DNA of 10,688 nt from an uncultured Collinsella sp. (lineage in GTDB: Bacteria; Actinomycetota; Coriobacteriia; Coriobacteriales; Coriobacteriaceae). Made by a program: the position numbers and the translations under genes. The notes under the pieces are model-generated. The model was not told the DNA's origin. It did not search any database and saw nothing but the letters and a program-made list of their open reading frames with translations. Below are positions 1-5,227 of the stretch, one piece after another (position 1 is the first letter of the stretch; every line of letters starts with the position of its first letter). Location: NCBI GenBank assembly GCA_902492185.1, contig CABUKY010000051.1, positions 1 through 10,688 of the forward strand, written 5' to 3'.

Positions 1-69
1 CAGGCACCCCGGCCCCGCCGGCAAATAGCGGACACTCCGCATGCAATCTATGCAAACAAACAAGTACGC
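1..69. other. Region downstream of the LacI-family gene
   Basis: Non-coding tail after the stop of the leftward regulator gene. It holds a small hairpin, GCGGA-CAC-TCCGC (28-40), and a short direct repeat of TGCA around 42-54. Read on the minus strand the hairpin is followed by TATTTG, so it could be a weak terminator, but stem and U-tract are both short. No gene is visible. Confidence 0.3.
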
Positions 70-1098
70 TTAGCTACATTCGGTAAGTTCGAGCACGCTG
101 CCCTTAACGATAAGTGCCGGCTCCAGGACGACCTCTTCGGCACGCCTACCGCCCCTACCGGCAAGACGCTTGGACATGCAGCCAAAAGCATGCTCCGCAA
201 GGACACCAGGATCCTGCTCAATCGCGGTCAGCGCCGGCTCAAAGAGAACGTCGGCCGCCGAGTTGTCATAGCTTACGACCGAAATATCGCCCGGGATGCT
301 CTTCCCCATCTCGTGCAGGCGCTTGAGCAGACCGAGGGCAATGTTATCCGAGCTTGCGAACACGGCGGTGGCATCAGTTGCGAGCACCGCCTCCGAGGCC
401 TCGTAGGCACTCGGAATGTAGTACTCGCTCTCAAACTCCAAACGCGCGTCGATAGGCAAGCCAACCTCGCGCAGTGCGCGCTCATAGCCGGCAAGTCGTT
501 TGCGACCCGTATTGGAGCGGCGTGCGTTAACCAGACAGGCAATACGGCGGTGGCCCTGCTCAATCAGATAGCGGGTGGCCATGTAGCCACCCATCTCGTG
601 GTCGAACATCACCTTGTCGCACTCGAGCCCCTCAATGGCACGGTCGACCATCACGGCAGGGATGGGCAGATGGCTCACCTCCTCGCGCAGGGCACGATCG
701 TCGGAGAACTCGTCACCCACTACCAGAAAGACGCCGTCGACGCCGCGCGTCACCAGCTGGCGCAGCAGTTCCAAATCGTCATCGGCGCTTCCACCCGAGC
801 TGGTAATGAAGAGCGCATAGCCATCCTCCCGGCAGCGCTTTTCCAGGCTACCGGCGAGCGAGGCAAAAAAGCGGCTCTCGATGTTAGGGACGATAAGGCC
901 CAGCGTGCGCGACTCGCGCATGACCAGACTACGCGCAATCTGATTAGGAACATAGTGGTTGCGCGCCGCGACCTCCTTGATGAGTTTGCGGTTTTCTTCC
1001 GAGATGCGACAGGGCCGATTATTGAGAACAAGCGAGACCGACGAGGGGGAAAGCCCCACCTCCTGGGCGATCTGCTTGAGGGTGACTTTGTTGGCCAT
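70..1098 (-). CDS. LacI/GalR-family transcriptional regulator
   Basis: A 342-residue one-component repressor of the usual length for the LacI/GalR family. Residues 5-26 form the N-terminal helix-turn-helix (TLKQIAQEVGLSPSSVSLVL), followed by the hinge-helix motif YVPNQIARSL at 49-58, whose Leu is the residue that normally wedges into the minor groove. From about residue 64 (TLGLIVPNIESRFFASL) to the end it has the periplasmic-binding-protein-like effector domain, including the conserved ASSDNIALGLL and ISVVSYDN segments. The start is fixed by AAGGAG (1103-1108) four bases before the ATG. The ligand cannot be read from sequence; LacI-family proteins usually bind sugars or nucleosides. It is divergent from murB, which is not an obvious sugar target, so its regulon may include itself or the carbohydrate genes to the right. 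That link is inference. Confidence 0.93.
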   Translation of the reverse strand: MANKVTLKQIAQEVGLSPSSVSLVLNNRPCRISEENRKLIKEVAARNHYVPNQIARSLVMRESRTLGLIVPNIESRFFASLAGSLEKRCREDGYALFITSSGGSADDDLELLRQLVTRGVDGVFLVVGDEFSDDRALREEVSHLPIPAVMVDRAIEGLECDKVMFDHEMGGYMATRYLIEQGHRRIACLVNARRSNTGRKRLAGYERALREVGLPIDARLEFESEYYIPSAYEASEAVLATDATAVFASSDNIALGLLKRLHEMGKSIPGDISVVSYDNSAADVLFEPALTAIEQDPGVLAEHAFGCMSKRLAGRGGRRAEEVVLEPALIVKGSVLELTECS

Positions 1099-1133
1099 CT
1101 CGCTCCTTCCGGGTTTACGCGCAATCTCTTGAA

Positions 1134-1139
1134 AGTATA
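1134..1139 (-). promoter_or_regulatory. Candidate -10 of the LacI-family gene
   Basis: TATACT on the minus strand, about 36 bases before the regulator's ATG, which would give a leader of roughly 28 bases. No good -35 is seen at 16-18 bp spacing, so either the promoter is weak or it needs an activator. Confidence 0.4.
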
Positions 1140-1232
1140 GCGACTACCCCTCTACCTCGGTGATAAACACTTTACCAATCCGGTAGACGGCTGTTTTATC
1201 GCCGCCAGCGCACCAAATCCGTCCAGGTGGGG

Positions 1233-1238
1233 TATATT
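1233..1238 (+). promoter_or_regulatory. Candidate -10 of murB
   Basis: TATATT on the plus strand, about 44 bases before the chosen murB ATG. The upstream sequence at -35 spacing does not resemble TTGACA. It lies immediately before the 1240-1249 palindrome, so a protein bound there would cover the transcription start. Confidence 0.35.
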
Positions 1239-1239
1239 G

Positions 1240-1249
1240 CAATCGATTG
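1240..1249. promoter_or_regulatory. CG-centred palindrome, possible LacI-family operator
   Basis: CAATCGATTG is a perfect 10-bp palindrome with a central CG, the symmetry typical of LacI/GalR operators. It sits between the divergent LacI-family gene and murB, just downstream of the murB -10 candidate. Symmetry does not continue outward. Palindromes of 10 bp do occur by chance, so this is a candidate only. Confidence 0.3.
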
Positions 1250-1281
1250 ATGACAACGACCACCAAAAGGCGGATATTCGT

Positions 1282-2244
1282 ATGCACGAGAACGACTTTT
1301 TTAACGAGGACCTGCTGTGCGCGCTTGCTGGCGTTGCCGGCGAGGACAACGTGCTGATGAGCGAGCCCATGCGCGAGCACACCACGTTTAAGATCGGCGG
1401 CCCGGCCGACGTCTTTGTCACGCCCGATACCGAGCAGGGCCTCGTCGCCACGCTCGATACCTGCTATCGCTGCGATCTGCCCCTCACCATCGTGGGCAAC
1501 GGCTCCGACCTGCTCGTCGGCGACAAGGGCATCCGCGGCGTCGTCGTGGCGCTGGGCGAAGGCCTCTCCGACATTACGGTCGACGGCACGCACGTCACGG
1601 CGGCAGCCGGCGCCTTACTTTCCGATGTCGCCGCTGCGGCAGCCGAGGCCGGTCTCACCGGCATGGAGCCCATCTCGGGTATCCCCGGATCGGTCGGCGG
1701 CGCCTGCTACATGAACGCCGGTGCCTACGGCGCCTGCATGGCCGATGTGCTGGAGTCCGTGCGCGTCTACAAACCCGCTCGCCAGCTCGACGACGGCACC
1801 CGCGGCAGCGGCAACATCATCGAGTTCGATGTCGACGAACTCAACCTGGGCTATCGCAAGAGCCGCATCGCCGACGACGGCTTTATCGTTCTTTCTGCCA
1901 CCTTCAACCTCACACCGGGCAACGCCGCGATGATCAAGGCCGACATGGACGACTACCGCCAGCACCGCGAGGACAAGCAGCCGCTCGACATGCCGAGTGC
2001 CGGCTCCACCTTCAAGCGCCCCGAGGGCTACTTTGCCGGCAAGCTCATCATGGATGCCGGCCTGCGAGGACACGCCGTTGGCGGCGCGCAGGTAAGCGAA
2101 AAGCACTGCGGCTTTATCGTCAACGCCAACCACGCCACCGCCGCCGACGTCGACGAACTCATCCGCGACATCCAAGCCAAAGTCAAAGAGCAGTTCGATG
2201 TAGACCTAGAACCCGAAGTCCACCGAGTAGGCGAATTCCTATAA
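1282..2244 (+). CDS. murB: UDP-N-acetylenolpyruvoylglucosamine reductase
   Basis: Cytosolic FAD enzyme that reduces UDP-GlcNAc-enolpyruvate to UDP-MurNAc with NADPH, the second committed step of peptidoglycan precursor synthesis. The 320 residues show the FAD-binding segments NGSDLLVGDKGIRGVVV (73-89) and GIPGSVGGACYMNAGAYG (133-150), the YRKSRI segment (191-196), the catalytic-serine motif PSAGSTFKRP (238-247, Ser242 the likely proton donor), and LEPEVHRVG (309-317) with the conserved Glu312. The AGS-FKRP form and the length fit the shorter Gram-positive (type II) MurB. I chose ATG 1282: it follows AAAAGGCGG at Shine-Dalgarno distance and begins just before the family's conserved N-terminal region. 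A TTG 15 codons upstream (1237) is also in frame but overlaps the -10 candidate. The gene appears monocistronic, ending two bases before a terminator. Confidence 0.96.
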   Translation: MHENDFFNEDLLCALAGVAGEDNVLMSEPMREHTTFKIGGPADVFVTPDTEQGLVATLDTCYRCDLPLTIVGNGSDLLVGDKGIRGVVVALGEGLSDITVDGTHVTAAAGALLSDVAAAAAEAGLTGMEPISGIPGSVGGACYMNAGAYGACMADVLESVRVYKPARQLDDGTRGSGNIIEFDVDELNLGYRKSRIADDGFIVLSATFNLTPGNAAMIKADMDDYRQHREDKQPLDMPSAGSTFKRPEGYFAGKLIMDAGLRGHAVGGAQVSEKHCGFIVNANHATAADVDELIRDIQAKVKEQFDVDLEPEVHRVGEFL

Positions 2245-2248
2245 AAAA

Positions 2249-2280
2249 GAAGGCCCCGAAAGGGGCCTTCACTTTCTTTA
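2249..2280 (+). terminator. Intrinsic terminator of murB
   Basis: Perfect 9-bp stem GAAGGCCCC / GGGGCCTTC (2249-2257 and 2262-2270) with a GAAA tetraloop, followed by a T-rich run (ACTTTCTTTA). It begins four bases after the murB stop codon. The A-rich sequence before the stem may let it act weakly on the opposite strand too. Confidence 0.88.
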
Positions 2281-2322
2281 ATTCAGACAACCAGTCCGGT
2301 GTGTGACGTATTGGACCCGAGA

Positions 2323-2453
2323 GGTCCGTGGCTGCCCGAAAGGCATTAGGTTGATCGCGAGTTCCGCACGAGCCGGAGAGCACTTAATGTGCTCTCCGTG
2401 CGAGCAGGACTGTCCGAGCAGGCAACCTAATGCCTTTCGGGCAGCCACGGACC
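2323..2453. repeat. Perfect 31-bp inverted repeat with a nested hairpin
   Basis: The arm 2323-2353 is the exact reverse complement of 2423-2453, with 69 bases between. Inside is a second stem, GGAGAGCAC / GTGCTCTCC (2375-2383 and 2389-2397), extended across a bulge by CGCAC / GTGCG (2365-2369 and 2398-2402). The whole could fold as a long hairpin RNA from either strand, or as a cruciform. It fills the convergent gap between murB and the hydrolase gene and encodes no convincing protein. No target-site duplication is seen at the ends. The outer GGTCC of the left arm can also pair with GGACC at 2313-2317, giving an alternative fold. It may be a MITE-like element, a structured RNA, or a two-way terminator for the minus-strand gene; the sequence does not decide. 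Confidence 0.9.
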
Positions 2454-2472
2454 AACTTACTTCAAACCACAG

Positions 2473-3678
2473 CTACGACAGCGCAATACCGCCAAGCCAG
2501 CCCCAACGCACGCCAGAGCCAGTGCCATAGAAGCTAATAAACGAGTCAAGCGACTTAGACGTAATGGCGCCCTCGTTGCTCATAACGATGCCGCCGCCAA
2601 CGTAGATACCCACATGACCGTAGATGAGGCCCGGAGCACCCGTGCCGCTGTGCGAGGAATCGGCCACGATCATGCCCACCTGCAGCGCCGAGCGGTCGGA
2701 GCTATAGCACCATGCGTTAAACATGTCGCACGCATTGCCGCCAAAGTAGCCAACGCCGGCGTTACGGAAGACATTGGTGACCCACGCCGCGCACCAGTTC
2801 TGACCCGGCGAAGGCGTGGAGTAGCACGCGTTGACGACAGCCTGCTGCTTGCCCGAGCCGGCATTCTGCTGCGGAGTTCCGGGCGCATACGATCCACCAC
2901 CCGAACTCGAACCACCCGAGTAGGAATTGTTCTTGTTCGCGGCGGCAGCGGCAGCGGCGGCCTTCCTGGCAGCCTCCTCAGCCTGGGCGGCAGCGAGGAT
3001 CTCGGAATCGCGCTGAGCCATGAGCTCCTTGACGTCGTCGGAAAGACCGTTCAGCACGGTCTGGACTTCTTGCTGCTTGGCCTGCATATCCTGCATCTGA
3101 GCCGTCTGCTGGTCCTTGAGCTTCTCTAAGTCGGCTTTCTGCGACTCAAGCTCGGTCTTTTGCGCATCGAGCTCTTCCTGGATGGTCTGAATGTCCTCGA
3201 TGGCATCGCGGTCGCTCTTGTTGATCTTCTCAACGTAATGCGCGTTGGCGACGAGTTCCTCAAACGAGCCAGAGGCCAGCAGCAGCGACAGGATGTTCGT
3301 GCCGCCGGACTTGTAGCTGGCGGCCACGCGATCGGAAAGGTCGTTGCGCTTCTTCTTGAGCTCGGCCTTCTTTTCATCGATCTGGGCCTGCGTGTCGTCA
3401 ATCTTGCCCTGAACATTCTCGATGTCGTTGAGGGTCTGGGCATTCTTGTTGGCCAGCGCCGCATACTCATTTGCGATGCTGTCGAGCTGGGCCTGAACCT
3501 CGTCGAGCTGGGCCTGGGCGGCATTCAGTTTATCGGTAGTTTCTTTGGAAGCCTCCGCCGCATGGGCGCGAGCGGGCAGGCCAAAAAGAACTGCCGCAGA
3601 AGCGACGCCGAACAGGGCCTTGAGGGCAGTGCGGCGCGAGAGCTCCTGGGAAAGGATAGAATCGCTGTTTGGTGACAT
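2473..3678 (-). CDS. Exported coiled-coil peptidoglycan hydrolase-like protein (CHAP/NlpC-P60 type)
   Basis: A 401-residue exported protein. Residues 1-41 form a signal with a twin-arginine-like motif (SRRTALK, 14-20), a hydrophobic stretch (21-36) and a likely cleavage site after AHA (38-40). Residues 45-235 are heptad-rich coiled coil, high in Gln, Glu, Lys and Asp, broken by SGGTNILSLLLASGSFEEL (124-142), as in CwlO/PcsB-like proteins. An Ala-rich run (239-247) and a Ser/Gly linker (252-263) lead to a C-terminal cysteine-hydrolase domain: QNWCAAWVTNVF with the likely nucleophile Cys296, LIYGHVGIYVGGG with His355, and SNEG with Asn368/Glu369. This order fits a CHAP or NlpC/P60 amidase/endopeptidase cutting cell-wall peptides, with the coiled coil as a regulatory arm. 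The exact cut site cannot be read. The start is supported by GGAG six or so bases upstream. It is monocistronic and convergent with murB. Confidence 0.88.
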   Translation of the reverse strand: MSPNSDSILSQELSRRTALKALFGVASAAVLFGLPARAHAAEASKETTDKLNAAQAQLDEVQAQLDSIANEYAALANKNAQTLNDIENVQGKIDDTQAQIDEKKAELKKKRNDLSDRVAASYKSGGTNILSLLLASGSFEELVANAHYVEKINKSDRDAIEDIQTIQEELDAQKTELESQKADLEKLKDQQTAQMQDMQAKQQEVQTVLNGLSDDVKELMAQRDSEILAAAQAEEAARKAAAAAAAANKNNSYSGGSSSGGGSYAPGTPQQNAGSGKQQAVVNACYSTPSPGQNWCAAWVTNVFRNAGVGYFGGNACDMFNAWCYSSDRSALQVGMIVADSSHSGTGAPGLIYGHVGIYVGGGIVMSNEGAITSKSLDSFISFYGTGSGVRWGWLGGIALS

Positions 3679-3739
3679 ATGTACTCCGTTACATGTTTAT
3701 TTATATGTCGCTCAACTCATACATATTAGCGTACATATG
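3676..3739. promoter_or_regulatory. Inverted repeat spanning promoter and start codon of the hydrolase gene
   Basis: CATATGTAC (3676-3684) and GTACATATG (3731-3739) are perfect 9-bp inverted copies, 46 bases apart. One covers the start codon and the other sits between the -35 and -10 candidates. A dimeric repressor using both sites could control the gene, or the leader could be sequestered by other means. The arms are themselves near-palindromic and AT-rich, which raises the chance of coincidence. Confidence 0.3.
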
Positions 3740-3750
3740 GCGCGTCCCAA
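3723..3750 (-). promoter_or_regulatory. Candidate promoter of the hydrolase gene
   Basis: On the minus strand TTGGGA (3745-3750) and TAATAT (3723-3728) are separated by 16 bp, a sigma-A-like pair. Transcription would start near 3716, giving a leader of about 38 bases. One arm of an inverted repeat (3731-3739) lies in the spacer. Confidence 0.5.
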
Positions 3751-3902
3751 CGATTTCCACGAACGGCAGGAAACTACAAGGTCAGCGGCTCGTAAGCAAA
3801 TGCCAAAGATCAGGTTATGCGTACGCAGGCTCTTCTGATGAGTACGTTAGCACAATCCTCTGCTTTTCCCACAGCGCACGATTTGGGCGTCCCTGCCTGC
3901 GC

Positions 3903-3908
3903 TATACT
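3903..3908 (+). promoter_or_regulatory. Candidate -10 of galE
   Basis: TATACT, 37 bases before the galE ATG. The -35 position is poor (GATTTG at 17-bp spacing). The 267-bp divergent gap 3679-3945 otherwise holds the minus-strand promoter and a TGCGTACGCA palindrome at 3818-3827; I see no gene in it. Confidence 0.42.
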
Positions 3909-3945
3909 CCCCTCAAGAAGTGTTCCTGATTCGATAGGAGACTAC

Positions 3946-5007
3946 ATGTCCAAAGCACTCGACCCCAAAGACACCTGCGTCCTCGTTACCGGTGGCGCCG
4001 GCTTTATCGGCTCGCACACCGTCGTTCAGCTGCTCGAGGGTGGCTACCAGGTCGTCATCGTCGATGATCTCTCCAACTCCAGCGCCGTCGCCGTCGACCG
4101 CGTCAAGACCATCGTGGGCGACGAGGCCGCCAAGAACCTCACCTTCTACGAGGCCAACGTACTCGACCGCGATGCGATGAACAAGATCTTCGATACTCAT
4201 CAGATCGACCGCGTCATCCACTTTGCCGGCTTTAAGGCCGTCGGCGAGTCGGTGAGCAAGCCCGTCGAGTACTACCACAACAACATCGAGAACACCCTGG
4301 TGCTCATCGACGTCATGCGCAACCATGGCTGCAAGTCCATCATCTTCTCGAGCTCCTCGACCGTCTATGGCGACCCGGACAACCCGCCCGTCACCGAGGA
4401 GGATCCTAAGAAGCCCGCGACCAACCCCTATGGTTGGACCAAGTGGATGATCGAGCAGATCCTTATGGACGTCCACACCGCCGACCCCGAGTGGGACGTC
4501 GTGCTGCTCCGTTACTTCAACCCCATCGGCGCTCATCCGTCGGGCCTGATCGGCGAGGACCCCAAGGGCATCCCCAACAACTTGGTGCCCTATGTCGCCC
4601 AGGTTGCCGTGGGCAAGCTCGAGGCCGTTCAGGTCTTTGGCAACGACTACCCCACCCCCGACGGCACCGGCGTGCGCGACTACATCCACGTGTGCGACCT
4701 GGCCTCTGGTCACGTTGCCGCCCTTAATTGGATGAACGGCAAGACCGGCGTCGAGATCTTTAACCTGGGCACCGGCACCGGCACCTCGGTACTCGAGGTC
4801 GTCGCCGCCTTCTCCAAGGCTTGTGGCAAGGAACTGCCCTACGTGATCCGCGAGCGCCGCGCCGGCGACATCGCTGCCAACTGGTGCGATGCCTCCAAGG
4901 CCGAGCGCATGATGGGCTGGAAGGCCCAGTACGACATCGCGGACATGTGCCGCGATAGCTGGAACTGGCAGAGCCACAACCCCAACGGCTTCGCCGACGC
5001 CGAGTAG
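3946..5007 (+). CDS. galE: UDP-glucose 4-epimerase
   Basis: Extended short-chain dehydrogenase that interconverts UDP-glucose and UDP-galactose using tightly bound NAD, the last Leloir-pathway step and a source of UDP-galactose for surface glycans. The 353 residues have the Rossmann motif TGGAGFIGSH (15-24), the acidic end of beta-2 (DDLSNSSA, 40-47), FAGFKAVGES (93-102), the catalytic FSSSSTVYG (134-142, Ser137) and YGWTK (162-166, Tyr162/Lys166), then LRYFNPIGAHPSGLIGEDP (188-206) and NLGTGTGTSVLEV (273-285). The gate position that is Tyr299 in the E. coli enzyme appears to be Asn312 here (DIAANWCD), which may allow larger N-acetyl sugars. The start is ATG 3946, five bases after AGGAG (3936-3940), and directly precedes the nucleotide-binding fold; longer in-frame starts would run through the promoter. 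It ends in its own terminator, so it is probably monocistronic. Confidence 0.95.
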   Translation: MSKALDPKDTCVLVTGGAGFIGSHTVVQLLEGGYQVVIVDDLSNSSAVAVDRVKTIVGDEAAKNLTFYEANVLDRDAMNKIFDTHQIDRVIHFAGFKAVGESVSKPVEYYHNNIENTLVLIDVMRNHGCKSIIFSSSSTVYGDPDNPPVTEEDPKKPATNPYGWTKWMIEQILMDVHTADPEWDVVLLRYFNPIGAHPSGLIGEDPKGIPNNLVPYVAQVAVGKLEAVQVFGNDYPTPDGTGVRDYIHVCDLASGHVAALNWMNGKTGVEIFNLGTGTGTSVLEVVAAFSKACGKELPYVIRERRAGDIAANWCDASKAERMMGWKAQYDIADMCRDSWNWQSHNPNGFADAE

Positions 5008-5029
5008 CAAAAACCTACATACCGCTCTT

Positions 5030-5063
5030 GCCCCGATCTCACATTGTGAGGTCGGGGCTTTTT
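5030..5063 (+). terminator. Intrinsic terminator of galE
   Basis: A 13-bp stem (5030-5042 with 5046-5058, one T-G wobble) closed by a three-base loop and followed by five T. It starts 23 bases after the galE stop. Confidence 0.92.
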
Positions 5064-5112
5064 CATGGCATATAACCATTCGCCGAAAATCGACCAACTT
5101 TTTTATCTTGCC

Positions 5113-5142
5113 TGTACATGTTTAAACAACATGTTTTACAAT
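5113..5142 (+). promoter_or_regulatory. Candidate promoter of malQ-glgP
   Basis: TGTACA (5113-5118) and TACAAT (5137-5142) with an 18-bp spacer. Transcription would begin near 5149, leaving a leader of about 79 bases before malQ. The spacer carries the palindrome listed separately, as expected for a regulated promoter. Confidence 0.45.
5116..5134. promoter_or_regulatory. Palindromic operator candidate in the malQ promoter
   Basis: ACATGTT (5116-5122) and AACATGT (5128-5134) are inverted copies around a 5-base centre. Overlapping them is TGTTTAAACA (5119-5128), a perfect 10-bp palindrome. The site lies between the -35 and -10 candidates. The 9-mer ACATGTTTA also occurs at 3691-3699 before the hydrolase gene. 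The binding protein is unknown; the centre is AT rather than the CG usual for LacI-family operators. Confidence 0.4.
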
Positions 5143-5227
5143 AGGCGTATCGAATCAGAACATCGGAGGCGGACTGCACACCCATCGGCAGGCCGACCCC
5201 ACAACAAGAAGGTTGGTGAGCGCATTC

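Noticed and set aside
190..1140. Long plus-strand open frame over the LacI-family gene
   Set aside because: The minus strand carries complete HTH and effector domains plus a ribosome site; the plus-strand product has no recognisable motif.
2303..2530. Small plus-strand frame crossing the 31-bp inverted repeat
   Set aside because: It lacks a ribosome site, runs through both repeat arms and into the end of the hydrolase gene, and has low-complexity composition.
3817..3945. Longer N-terminus for GalE starting near 3817
   Set aside because: It would place the galE promoter -10 and Shine-Dalgarno inside the coding region; ATG 3946 has AGGAG at five bases and gives the usual GalE N-terminus.
3679..3945. 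c-di-AMP (ydaO-type) riboswitch before the cell-wall hydrolase gene
   Set aside because: Actinobacterial hydrolase genes can carry one, but I could not find its conserved core on the minus strand, and the inferred leader is only about 38 bases.
3913..5097. Long open frame on the minus strand over galE (about 394 codons)
   Set aside because: It mirrors galE, whose motifs are unmistakable on the plus strand. The antisense product is a Val/Gly/Asp-rich string with no domain, as expected opposite GC-rich coding DNA.
5161..5200. GGAGG at 5165-5169 as the ribosome site of a leader peptide before malQ
   Set aside because: No ATG, GTG or TTG start lies at a suitable distance with an open frame that looks coding.
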